This document shows positions 9,612 through 18,564 of a DNA stretch of 36,584 nt, piece after piece. Within the stretch, counting starts at the first letter, position 1. Each line of letters opens with the position of its first letter. Below the pieces are notes generated by a model. That model was not told where the DNA came from, made no database searches, and saw only the letters and a program-made list of their open reading frames with translations. The position numbers and the translations under genes are program-made. The DNA is from Candidatus Scatosoma pullistercoris (GTDB lineage Bacteria > Bacillota > Clostridia > Christensenellales > Borkfalkiaceae): assembly GCA_018714725.1 (NCBI GenBank), contig DVMZ01000053.1:1-36584 (forward strand), written 5' to 3'.

Positions 9612-10592
9612 ATGTATCATATTATCGTCAATCCTTCGTCGGGGGGCAAGAAGGCGCAAAGACAGCTGCATACGTTTGTCCGGATTCTGGAAAGCCGCGG
9701 CGCGGAATATATCGTACATTCCACTTCCCGGCCGGGCGAAGCGCGCGAACTGGCGGCGGCGCTGACGCGGAAAGCGGATTGCGGCCCGGCGAAGTCGCCG
9801 GAGCCGACGGCGGAAGCGGCGGTTTCTCAGGCGGACAAGCCCGTCTGCCCGGTGCAAGGAGAAGGCGCGGCGTCGTCGCTTTGCGGCGCTCCGGAACCGG
9901 AAATCATCGTCGTGGGCGGGGACGGGACTTTGCATGAAGTGCTCAACGGCCTGTCCGACCCTTCGGCCTGCCGGCTGGGACTGATTCCGGCGGGGACGGG
10001 AAACGATTTCGCCGCGGCGGCGGGGATTCCCCTGAACGCGGAAGAGGCAGCCGGACTGATTCTGGACGGCGGGACGAAGGAGACGGATTATCTGAAAATC
10101 GGCGATCTGCGCTGTATGAACGTGGGCGGCATGGGGATGGACGTGGACGTGCTCGTCCGCTGCAAAAAGGGGAAGATCAAGGGAAAGATCAAGTATTTCC
10201 TCAGTCTGTTGCAGAGCCTGTTTGCCTTCAAAGGATACCGGGTGACCATTGAAAGCGAGGGGCGGAAAGAAGAACACCGGGCGCTGATTGCCGTGGCGTG
10301 CAACGGCCGGCAGATCGGCGGGGGGATCCGGATTTGTCCCGCTTCGGTCATCGACGACGGAAAGATCGACGTGATGGCGGTGGATTGCCTGAGCAAACGG
10401 CAGATACTCCGGGTGTTCGGCTATCTGATGAAGGGAAAAGTCCTCGAATACCCCGCGGCGGAGCATTTCCGCTGTGAACGGGTGAAAATTACGCCGTCTC
10501 AACCCTGTACCGTGCAAATGGACGGAGAATTGTATGACGGAGTGGATTTCGATGTGAGCATCGGCAGGGGGCTTAAAATGTATCGCCCGTAA
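9612..10592 (+). CDS. dagK: Diacylglycerol/lipid kinase family protein
   Basis: MYHIIVNPSSGGKKAQR...EIIVVGGDGTLHEVLNGL...LGLIPAGTGNDFAAAAGIP...; start at the ATG after agagaggtt. Confidence 0.9.
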   Translation: MYHIIVNPSSGGKKAQRQLHTFVRILESRGAEYIVHSTSRPGEARELAAALTRKADCGPAKSPEPTAEAAVSQADKPVCPVQGEGAASSLCGAPEPEIIVVGGDGTLHEVLNGLSDPSACRLGLIPAGTGNDFAAAAGIPLNAEEAAGLILDGGTKETDYLKIGDLRCMNVGGMGMDVDVLVRCKKGKIKGKIKYFLSLLQSLFAFKGYRVTIESEGRKEEHRALIAVACNGRQIGGGIRICPASVIDDGKIDVMAVDCLSKRQILRVFGYLMKGKVLEYPAAEHFRCERVKITPSQPCTVQMDGELYDGVDFDVSIGRGLKMYRP

Positions 10593-10668
10593 TTTGCATA
10601 CGGTGATACGGCGAGCGGAGGCAGGCAGGTGTGGTGTTTGCAGACGGAGCGGGATGCGGAGATACGGC

Positions 10669-10706
10669 GGCGTTTTTGCGCGGCGGTTCCGCCGCGCAAA
10701 AACGCC
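10669..10706. repeat. Near-perfect 38-bp palindrome (18-bp arms, tt centre)
   Basis: ggcgtttttgcgcggcgg-tt-ccgccgcgcaaaaacgcc. Confidence 0.95.
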
Positions 10707-10750
10707 TGATCGTAGCTTTGCCGCTTTGCGGAAATACGGAAAAGGAAGGA

Positions 10751-11845
10751 ATGGGAATGCTGGGCACACAATATAAAAAAATTCTCGACCGGATGCCCGC
10801 GGGGGTGTTTGTTTTTGACGAGCGGCTGCGCGTCCGTTTTGCCAATGCCGCGTTCCGGCGTTCGTTTTCAGACCGCGCCAAGGGAAAGGGCACCCTGAAA
10901 GAAGCGCTCGGGTGCGGAGAGGACTGCGCGGACTGCGGGGATTCGCCTTCCTGCGGGGGGTGTGCGCTCCGCAATGTAATGAAGGCGGCGGTAAGAGACC
11001 GGGCGGAAAAGACGGAAACGGTTTCCGCCGGCGCATATCATGCCGGGCGGCGGGAAAAGGTGGCCGTGCGCATCCGCATCCTTCCCGTGGACGAGAAGGG
11101 AAAGCTGTATCTCGGACTTACCGACGGAATCTATCAGACGGAAATCGAACGGGAGATGATTTCCGCCCGCCAGATTCAGCGCCGGCTTCTTCCCGCCGGC
11201 AAGAGCATGGGCGGCGTCACTTATTCGTATCTGTATGTGCCCAGTCTCGAAATCGGCGGCGATCTTCCGGATGTGTACGAACTGGACGGCAGGACGTACG
11301 GCATTCTTGCCGACGTGTCCGGAAAGGGGATTTCCGCGGGAATGCTGTCGGCCTTCGTGCGGGCGGGATTCGACCGCAGGGAGCCCTCGCTGGCGCTGGC
11401 GCTCGGGAAATTGAGCGAAAAATTCCGCGAACTCAATCCGGACGAGCGTTCGTATATCACGGTGGCCGGGGTGGCGATCGATGAAACCCGCCGGACAATC
11501 CGCTATGTTTCCGCGGGGCATAACGCCCCCATTCTCCTGAAAACCGGATTCGGCATCAACGAGATCGAATCTCCCGCGCCGCCCATTTCCAACTGGATGC
11601 CCGATTTCTGTTATGAGGAACGGGAAATCGGGTTTGAAAAGGGGGATATCCTCGTGCTCCTGACGGACGGAATCACCGAATGTTCCAACTCGGCCGGCGA
11701 CCGTTTCGGCATCGAACGCACGGAAAGCGTATTGCTGCAATCCCGCGGCGCCGAGGATTTTATCGGGAAACTCAAAAACGCGCTCGGCGTATTTTCCGGA
11801 GGCCGGTTCACCGACGACATTACGGCGATGGCGTTCGACCTTTGA
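10751..11845 (+). CDS. PAS domain plus SpoIIE/PP2C-type serine phosphatase
   Basis: PAS-like YKKILDRMPAGVFVFDERLRVRFANAAF; RQIQRRLLPAGK...GGDLPDVYELDGRTYGILADVSGKGISAGMLSAFVR...DILVLLTDGITECSNSAGDRFG...FTDDITAMAF. Confidence 0.9.
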   Translation: MGMLGTQYKKILDRMPAGVFVFDERLRVRFANAAFRRSFSDRAKGKGTLKEALGCGEDCADCGDSPSCGGCALRNVMKAAVRDRAEKTETVSAGAYHAGRREKVAVRIRILPVDEKGKLYLGLTDGIYQTEIEREMISARQIQRRLLPAGKSMGGVTYSYLYVPSLEIGGDLPDVYELDGRTYGILADVSGKGISAGMLSAFVRAGFDRREPSLALALGKLSEKFRELNPDERSYITVAGVAIDETRRTIRYVSAGHNAPILLKTGFGINEIESPAPPISNWMPDFCYEEREIGFEKGDILVLLTDGITECSNSAGDRFGIERTESVLLQSRGAEDFIGKLKNALGVFSGGRFTDDITAMAFDL

Positions 11846-12011
11846 CGAAAAAATGTAAAATTTTAACATTTTGTTCGCACGGCTTTTCCCTTTACGGCGG
11901 GCATTGCCGGGCGGAACGCTACGGAATATCCCTTTCGGATTGACAGAATTGCAAAAATATTTGTGAAAAAATTACAAAGAAATGTAAGAAAGGTTTTCCT
12001 CTGTCAGCCGT

Positions 12012-12040
12012 TTGCAATTCCGGTTTGTTTTTGGTATAAT
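12012..12040 (+). promoter_or_regulatory. Sigma-A-type promoter of the purine operon
   Basis: TTGCAA-N17-TATAAT. Confidence 0.8.
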
Positions 12041-12111
12041 AGAGGAGCGGTCGTAAGGAGAGGAAAAGGGGAAAGGGTGAGAGAGAGAACGGGCACGAAA
12101 GAGGTTCTGGT

Positions 12112-12252
12112 ATGAAAAAAATGCGCAAAAAAGGGAATTTCGGCGGCAGCCGGCACTTCGCTTTTTCCGGATGCAGACGCATTTGCGGATATGGCATCCG
12201 CGGCCGTTTGCGGGCGGATCATACCTTTTTCGGCGCTTTTGCAGCCCTTTGA
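12112..12252 (+). CDS. Candidate 46-aa leader ORF upstream of purE
   Basis: ATG with aaagagg upstream; MKKMRKKGNFGGSRHFAFSGCRRICGYGIRGRLRADHTFFGAFAAL*; stop lies 8 bp before a terminator hairpin. Confidence 0.3.
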   Translation: MKKMRKKGNFGGSRHFAFSGCRRICGYGIRGRLRADHTFFGAFAAL

Positions 12253-12259
12253 GACGATG

Positions 12260-12290
12260 AGTGCAGCCATATCGGCTGTGCTTTTTCATT
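12260..12290 (+). terminator. Candidate attenuator in the purE leader
   Basis: agtgcagcc-atatc-ggctgtgct stem (two wobbles) followed by ctttttcatttt. Confidence 0.55.
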
Positions 12291-12374
12291 TTCCGGGGAT
12301 CGGAGATTCTTTCGGCGGGTATTCTGAAAACTTTGAAAATCGTGGGACCGAGACAAACAGGAGGTTGTGAAAAT

Positions 12375-12863
12375 ATGGCAAAAGCAGCGATTCTGATGGG
12401 AAGCAAATCGGATTTCGACGTGGTGAAACCGGCCGTCGGGATTCTGAAACAATTCGGCGTGGAGACGGAGGTACGGGTGATTTCCGCGCACCGCACGCCC
12501 GAAGAGGCGCACGAGTTTGCCGCGAACGCGCGGAAAAACGGAATCGAAGTGATCATCTGCGCGGCGGGAAAGGCGGCGCATCTCGGCGGAGTAATCGCGG
12601 CGTCCACCACTTTGCCCGTCATCGGGCTACCCGTCAAGACGGATATGATGGGAGGGCTGGACAGCCTGCTTTCCATCGTCCAGATGCCGTCGGGGATTCC
12701 CGTGGCGACGGTGGGCGTGAACGGCGGGGAAAACGCCGGGCTGCTCGCTTTGCAGATTCTCGGCGTCAGATATCCCGAAATTGCGGAAAAGCTGAGCGCT
12801 TATAAGCTCGCCATGCGGGAAAAGATCAACGCTGACGACAAGGCGTTGCAGGAAATGCTGTAA
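12375..12863 (+). CDS. purE: N5-carboxyaminoimidazole ribonucleotide mutase / AIR carboxylase
   Basis: [17 protein letters not shown]...[11 protein letters not shown]...[24 protein letters not shown]...[14 protein letters not shown]. Confidence 0.95.
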   Translation: MAKAAILMGSKSDFDVVKPAVGILKQFGVETEVRVISAHRTPEEAHEFAANARKNGIEVIICAAGKAAHLGGVIAASTTLPVIGLPVKTDMMGGLDSLLSIVQMPSGIPVATVGVNGGENAGLLALQILGVRYPEIAEKLSAYKLAMREKINADDKALQEML

Positions 12864-12996
12864 ACGCTGTAAAGATTGCGGAGAGAAAGCGCCGGGAGTT
12901 CCGGAGCATCGGCAGGGCCGCGGAAGCGGAAAGGCCGGAAAAAACTCCGGAGACAAACCGGTAAAAATTTTTCAGGAGAAAAAGGAGATTCAGATT

Positions 12997-13707
12997 ATGG
13001 AAAAGAAAGAACAGCTCTACGAAGGCAAAGCCAAGAAAGTTTACGCAACCGACAACCCCGATCTCGTCATCGTGGACTATAAGGACGACGCGACCGCGTT
13101 CAACGGCCTGAAAAAAGGCACGATTGCCGGCAAGGGCGCCATCAACAACCGCATGAGCAACATGATGTTCCGCCTGATGGAATCCAAGGGGATTCCCACC
13201 CATTATGTGGAGGAGCTCTCCGACCGGGAAACGTTGGTCAAGAAAGTGCAGATCGTTCCCCTCGAAGTCATCATCCGCAACACCGCGGCGGGCAGCATGT
13301 CCAAGCGGCTGGGGATTCCCGAGGGCACCAAATTGCTGACGCCCGTCATCGAATTCAGCTACAAGAACGATGAGCTGGGGGATCCGCTCATCAATTCCTA
13401 TCACGCGTTGGCGATGGGGCTCGCGACGAAAGAGGAGATCGACACGATCAAGAACATGGCGTTCGCGATTAATGACATCATGATCGAATTTTTCAGGAAG
13501 CTGAACATCAATCTCATTGATTTCAAGCTGGAATTCGGCCGCTATAAGGGCACAATTGTGCTCGCCGACGAGATTTCCCCCGATACCTGCCGTTTCTGGG
13601 ATATGACGACGGGCGAAAAACTGGACAAAGACAGATTCCGCCGGGATATGGGCGGGGTCGAGGACGCATATAAAGAAGTGTTCAAGCGCCTCAACGAGAC
13701 GAAATAA
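12997..13707 (+). CDS. purC: SAICAR synthetase
   Basis: [34 protein letters not shown]...[14 protein letters not shown]...[12 protein letters not shown]. Confidence 0.97.
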   Translation: MEKKEQLYEGKAKKVYATDNPDLVIVDYKDDATAFNGLKKGTIAGKGAINNRMSNMMFRLMESKGIPTHYVEELSDRETLVKKVQIVPLEVIIRNTAAGSMSKRLGIPEGTKLLTPVIEFSYKNDELGDPLINSYHALAMGLATKEEIDTIKNMAFAINDIMIEFFRKLNINLIDFKLEFGRYKGTIVLADEISPDTCRFWDMTTGEKLDKDRFRRDMGGVEDAYKEVFKRLNETK

Positions 13708-13713
13708 TCCGGC

Positions 13714-13754
13714 CCCGCCCTGCGCCCCGGTTTTGCGGCGGGGCGCAGGGCGGG
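13714..13754. repeat. 16-bp perfect GC-rich hairpin between purC and purF
   Basis: cccgccctgcgccccg-(9 nt)-cggggcgcagggcggg; no T-tract. Confidence 0.9.
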
Positions 13755-13826
13755 CGCGCGCCGAAAAGAAGGCGGACCGGCCGGTCGCGGAAAACCGCAA
13801 AGAATTTGCAAGGAAGAGGATAAGGC

Positions 13827-15257
13827 ATGTATCTGAGAGATTCAAAACCCGTATTTGACAGTATGCACGAGGAGTGCGGGGTCTTCGGGATTTATTCCGA
13901 GGACACGCACGACGTGGCGAGCACCGTTTATTACGGGTTATACGCGCTGCAGCACCGCGGTCAGGAAAGCTGCGGAATCGCCGTCGCTTACGCGAACAAA
14001 ATCGAATACTACAAGGGCATGGGGCTGATTCCGGATGTCTTTTCGGAGCATACTCTGCACGAACTTCCCGAAGGCGACATCGCCATCGGGCACGTCCGCT
14101 ATTCGACGACGGGCGCAAGTCTGCTGCTCAACGCTCAGCCCATTGTCTTTACGGGGAAATGCGGCAAGATGGCGCTTGCGCATAACGGCAATCTGACGAA
14201 TACGGACGAACTCAGGTCCAAGCTCATCGCGGACAACGCCGTGTTCCAGACGACGATCGATTCGGAAGTGATGGCGATGCTCATCAACAAATTTTCCGAC
14301 GGCGACATCGTGCAGGGAGTGCTGAAAGCCTGCGAATACTTCAAGGGTTCGTATGCGCTGGTTGTCATGACGGCGGATAAGCTGATCGCGGTGCGCGATC
14401 CTTACGGCATCCGTCCCCTGTGCGTCGGCCGGAATATGGACGACGTCGTCGTGGCGTCCGAAAGCTGTGCGATCGATTCGGTGGGCGCTACCTTCCTGCG
14501 CGATGTGGAACCGGGCGAAGTGCTGGTGATCGACAGCGCCGGTATGCACTCGTACCGGGTGAACGGCGCGGAAAAATGCCGTTCCGCTTCCTGTATCTTT
14601 GAATATGTGTATTTTTCCCGTCCGGACAGCGTTTTAGACGGGTGCAGCGTCTACCGCACCCGCATGCTGGCGGGACAGATCCTCGCAAAGAACTATCCCG
14701 TGGACGCGGACATCGTTTCGGGTATGCCCGATTCCGCGCTGGTGGCCGCGCGCGGCTATTCGCAGGTGTCCGGCATTCCGTATGTGGAGGCGATCGAGCG
14801 CAACCGCTATGTGGGCCGGACGTTCATTCAGCCCAACCAGAAAATGCGGGAAAACAGCGTCAACGTCAAGATGAATCCGCTCCGCGCGAACATCCAGGGC
14901 AAGCGCCTGGTGCTCATCGACGATTCCATCGTCCGGGGTACCACTTCCAAGCGGATTGTGCGGATGTTGAAAAATGCGGGTGCAAAAGAGGTGCATCTGA
15001 GAATCTGTTCGCCCATCATCAAACACCCCTGTCATCTGGGCATCGATATGCAGTCGTACAGCCAGCTGATCGGCGCCAACAAGACGGAAGAGGAGATCTG
15101 CGCCTATCTCGGCGCCGATTCCCTCAAATACCTCACGATCGAACAGCTGGTTGAAAGTTGTCACGGCGCAAAGACGGGGTTCTGTCTCGGCTGTTTCAAC
15201 GGCGAATATCCCTATTGCCTGGACGGCTATAAACCCAGTAAATTCAAATTTGAATAA
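13827..15257 (+). CDS. purF: Amidophosphoribosyltransferase
   Basis: HEECGVFGIYS...ALQHRGQESCGIA...VLIDDSIVRGTTSKRIVRMLKNAGAKEVHLRI. Confidence 0.97.
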   Translation: MYLRDSKPVFDSMHEECGVFGIYSEDTHDVASTVYYGLYALQHRGQESCGIAVAYANKIEYYKGMGLIPDVFSEHTLHELPEGDIAIGHVRYSTTGASLLLNAQPIVFTGKCGKMALAHNGNLTNTDELRSKLIADNAVFQTTIDSEVMAMLINKFSDGDIVQGVLKACEYFKGSYALVVMTADKLIAVRDPYGIRPLCVGRNMDDVVVASESCAIDSVGATFLRDVEPGEVLVIDSAGMHSYRVNGAEKCRSASCIFEYVYFSRPDSVLDGCSVYRTRMLAGQILAKNYPVDADIVSGMPDSALVAARGYSQVSGIPYVEAIERNRYVGRTFIQPNQKMRENSVNVKMNPLRANIQGKRLVLIDDSIVRGTTSKRIVRMLKNAGAKEVHLRICSPIIKHPCHLGIDMQSYSQLIGANKTEEEICAYLGADSLKYLTIEQLVESCHGAKTGFCLGCFNGEYPYCLDGYKPSKFKFE

Positions 15258-15356
15258 AAGCGCGCAATCCGCGGCCGGGTTCCGGCAATGCCATTCCCTT
15301 CGGCAGAGAGCGGCGGAAAATTCGGATTGCGTCCGGAAAATAAAGGAGCAGAAACA

Positions 15357-16382
15357 ATGGCGATTTCTTATAAGGACAGCGGCGTGGACGTGACGAGAGG
15401 CTATAAGGCCGTGGAACTCATGAAAAAGCACGTCAGGAGCACTTACGACGGGAACGTGCTGGGCGATATCGGTTCGTTCGGCGGGTTTTATTCGATCGCG
15501 GGCGAGAAGGCGGAAGAGCCCGTATTGGTGGCCGGCACGGACGGCGTGGGGACCAAACTCAAATATGCTTTTCTTCTGAACAAACATGACACGATCGGAA
15601 TCGACGCGGTGGCGATGTGCGTCAACGACATCGTCTGCCAGGGCGCAAAGCCCCTGTTCTTCCTCGATTATTATGCCTGCGGCAAACTTTCGCCCGAATC
15701 GGAAGCGGAAGTCGTCAAGGGGATCGCGGAGGGCTGCCGTCAGGCCGGCTGTGCGCTGATCGGCGGGGAAACCGCGGAAATGCCCGGTTTCTATCCGGAA
15801 GGGGAATACGACCTCGCCGGGTTCGCCGTCGGCATCGTCGACAAGAAGAAGGTCATCAACGGCAAGGACATCCTTCCCGGCGACGTCCTCATCGGCATCC
15901 GTTCCAGCGGCGTTCATTCCAATGGCTACTCGCTGGTGCGCAGACTGTTCGGCGATTCCGACCGCGCGGCGCTGGAAACGTATGACGAGAACCTGGGCGC
16001 AACGCCTGCGGAAGTGCTGCTTACCCCTACGAAAATTTATGTCAGAAGCATTCTTTCGCTGATCGCCGAAGTCCCCGTCAAGGGAATCGCGCACATCACG
16101 GGCGGCGGATTCATCGAAAACATTCCCAGAATTTTCCCCGAAGGAGTGGGTTGCGAGATCGACCGGAACAGCTACGAGCTTCCGGCGGTGTTCCGCGTCA
16201 TGCGCGACAAATCCGGCCTTTCCGACGAACAGATGTACAATACTTTCAATATGGGCATCGGCATGGTGGTCTGCGTAGCGCCGGAGTATGCGGACGCGGC
16301 CGTCGCTTCTCTGGAAAAGAGCGGTGAAAAGACGGTGCGCCTGGGCAGAACGGTTGCCGGGAAGGGGGTCAGCCTTCGCTGA
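15357..16382 (+). CDS. purM: Phosphoribosylformylglycinamidine cyclo-ligase
   Basis: MAISYKDSGVDVTRGYKAVELMKKHV...GTDGVGTKLKYAF...GIDAVAMCVNDIVCQGAKPLFFLDYYA...GGETAEMPGFY. Confidence 0.97.
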   Translation: MAISYKDSGVDVTRGYKAVELMKKHVRSTYDGNVLGDIGSFGGFYSIAGEKAEEPVLVAGTDGVGTKLKYAFLLNKHDTIGIDAVAMCVNDIVCQGAKPLFFLDYYACGKLSPESEAEVVKGIAEGCRQAGCALIGGETAEMPGFYPEGEYDLAGFAVGIVDKKKVINGKDILPGDVLIGIRSSGVHSNGYSLVRRLFGDSDRAALETYDENLGATPAEVLLTPTKIYVRSILSLIAEVPVKGIAHITGGGFIENIPRIFPEGVGCEIDRNSYELPAVFRVMRDKSGLSDEQMYNTFNMGIGMVVCVAPEYADAAVASLEKSGEKTVRLGRTVAGKGVSLR

Positions 16383-16457
16383 CCGGCCGCTTGGGCAGAT
16401 TGCAGATAGATTGTGGACAGATTGCGGCGCTCTTTGAAGAGGAACGGGGTGTAAACC

Positions 16458-17075
16458 ATGAAAAACATAGCGGTGTTCGCTTCGGGCGGCGGGACGGATT
16501 TTCAGTCGGTCATCGACGCCAACGAACGGGAAAAATTTTGCGTCATCAAATACCTGATTGCCTCGAAAGAGGGAATCGGCGCGATCGAACGCGCGAAAAA
16601 AGCCGGGATTCCCGCGGCCGTGTTTGCCAAAAAGGACTACTCTTCCCTCGAAGAACTGTACGATTCGCTTTCGGCGCTTCTCGAAGGGGCAGAGGTGGAT
16701 TACATCGTGCTTGCGGGATGGCTGAAAATTATTCCTCCTTCCTTCATCGCCCGTTTCCGCGACCGGATCATCAATATTCATCCTTCTTTGATTCCCGCTT
16801 TTTGCGGCGCCGGATATTACGGGCTGAAAGTGCATGAGGCGGCGCTCTCCTACGGCGTGAAAGTTTCGGGCGCCACCGTGCATTTCGTCGAGGCGGAAGT
16901 GGACGGCGGGGCGATCGTCATGCAGCGCGCCGTGCCCGTCCTCGACGGGGATACCCCCGAACTTCTGCAAAAGCGGGTGCTGGAAACCGAACACGAGATG
17001 CTGCCCCTCTGCGTACAACTCCTCTGCGAGGGAAAAATCGAAAAAGAGGGCAGGCAGGTACGCATTCGCGCCTGA
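16458..17075 (+). CDS. purN: Phosphoribosylglycinamide formyltransferase
   Basis: IAVFASGGGTDFQSVIDAN...DYIVLAGWLKIIPPSFIARFRDRIINIHPSLIPAFCGAGYYGLKVHEAALSYGVKVSGATVHFVE. Confidence 0.96.
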   Translation: MKNIAVFASGGGTDFQSVIDANEREKFCVIKYLIASKEGIGAIERAKKAGIPAAVFAKKDYSSLEELYDSLSALLEGAEVDYIVLAGWLKIIPPSFIARFRDRIINIHPSLIPAFCGAGYYGLKVHEAALSYGVKVSGATVHFVEAEVDGGAIVMQRAVPVLDGDTPELLQKRVLETEHEMLPLCVQLLCEGKIEKEGRQVRIRA

Positions 17076-17227
17076 AATGTACGGCTGAATTGGACTGGTT
17101 TTCAGGGCGTGCGGGCAGGCCGTGCCGGTCAGTATGACGGGCGAAGACTGCCGTGCGATTCCGGAAGCAGGGCGACGAAAGGTAAAAGCGCAGAGAGAGA
17201 ATAGGAAAAAGGAAGTTAAGAGGGAGA

Positions 17228-18181
17228 ATGATGGACAAACAAAAATGCGGCGAATATATCCGCCGCAAACGGGAGGCGCGGGGATTGTCGCAGGCGGAGC
17301 TTGCGGAAAAGCTCGGCGTCAGCACTTATGAGATAAGCGCATGGGAAGCGGGATTTTTCCCGGAAGCTGAATACCTGCTCCCCTTGTCCGCCGCGCTGGG
17401 CGTGGAAGTGGAGGAGCTTTTGTCGGGCGAAGACGCCGCGGACGGAGAAAGTGCCGCAAAAGCGGTTTCCGTTGCCGGTCGGTCGGCTGAGATAAACCGG
17501 GAGGAAGCGAACCCGGAAGTACCGAACCCGGAGGGACCGAAGAGCTCCGAAGAACAGGCGGAGGAACCCGAAAAGCCGGAAGCGGCCGCAAACGATTCCG
17601 TAAGCGTTTCCGGTCGGAATAAATCCGAACCGTCCGCGAGGCCCGTAAAGTCCGTAAAAGCGCCGGCGGAAGAAAGCTATTACGAGAAGCTGCATAAAAA
17701 ACTGGGGGAAACGGATTGGGAAAAAGTGATCGAGCCGCCGTCGGGTGAAAACGGCTTTTCGGACGGGGAACGCAGATTCGGAAAAATTCTCTGTATTTGT
17801 TTTATCATTCTTATTCTGATTTTACAGGGAACTCGGTTGCAGTCGTATCTGCAACGGGACAGAGAACTGACGTTGGAAAATTATCGTCAATATATTGAAA
17901 TTTCCGTTCATCCGGCAGGCGAAGGACCCGTTTATACGGATCTTACGGAGCAAGTATTAGAAGTGACGGCAAAAAAGGAAATTCGTGATTTTTCCATTTC
18001 CGTGAAAGTCTGTTTTTCCTATACACTGTCCGGCGATTCGGAAAATACGGTTTTCCGGGAAGCGCAGATCAGAGAACAAACAATCGATGAATATACCTTT
18101 GCGGTAAGGACATTTTTTTTCGATCGGAGCGTTTGGAACTGCGGAGTTGAAGTACTGTCGGTGGAGGGGAAACTGCCGTGA
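17228..18181 (+). CDS. XRE-type HTH protein with central TM and C-terminal extracytoplasmic domain
   Basis: HTH: CGEYIRRKREARGLSQAELAEKLGVSTYEISAWEAG; Glu/Pro/Ser-rich linker; TM ILCICFIILILILQGTRL; ~110 aa beyond it. Start may be the second Met. Confidence 0.85.
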   Translation: MMDKQKCGEYIRRKREARGLSQAELAEKLGVSTYEISAWEAGFFPEAEYLLPLSAALGVEVEELLSGEDAADGESAAKAVSVAGRSAEINREEANPEVPNPEGPKSSEEQAEEPEKPEAAANDSVSVSGRNKSEPSARPVKSVKAPAEESYYEKLHKKLGETDWEKVIEPPSGENGFSDGERRFGKILCICFIILILILQGTRLQSYLQRDRELTLENYRQYIEISVHPAGEGPVYTDLTEQVLEVTAKKEIRDFSISVKVCFSYTLSGDSENTVFREAQIREQTIDEYTFAVRTFFFDRSVWNCGVEVLSVEGKLP

Positions 18182-18489
18182 ACAAACAAAAAAAAGATAG
18201 AAACATGGTTGTATTGCTGTGCTTTACGGCGTTGGTCGGGTTGGCAAATATTTTGCTGAACGGGAATTTCGAGCTGATATTTCTGTATCTGCTGTTCATG
18301 GTGGTGTCTGTTCCTACGATTTATTTCAATTATTCTCTCTGTAAATTGGAAAACAAGTGGCATTCCCTTTGGAGGGAACGGACGCCCTGCGACGGAGAGC
18401 CGAGTGTCGTTCGGCTCAAAACCGGGAAAATCGGGGAATGGGGAGCGTTTATCCTGGGATTGATCCTGGCGTTGATTCCTTCGATATAG
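18178..18489 (+). CDS. Small membrane protein, GTG start overlapping the upstream TGA
   Basis: MNKQKKDRNMVVLLCFTALVGLANILLNGNFELIFLYLLFMVVSVPTIYF...IGEWGAFILGLILALIPSI; gtga overlap suggests translational coupling. Confidence 0.8.
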   Translation: MNKQKKDRNMVVLLCFTALVGLANILLNGNFELIFLYLLFMVVSVPTIYFNYSLCKLENKWHSLWRERTPCDGEPSVVRLKTGKIGEWGAFILGLILALIPSI

Positions 18490-18564
18490 GCAATATAGGG
18501 CTAAGACATAATTGATATAAAAGGCATGGCATTCAGATAATAAAAGTAAAAAAGGAGAAAACGC

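Noticed and set aside
10669-10706. Palindrome as an insertion-sequence end
   Set aside because: No transposase, no paired copy or target duplication seen nearby.
14634-17018. 794-aa minus-strand ORF across purF/purM/purN
   Set aside because: Spans three well-supported genes on the other strand; shadow ORF.
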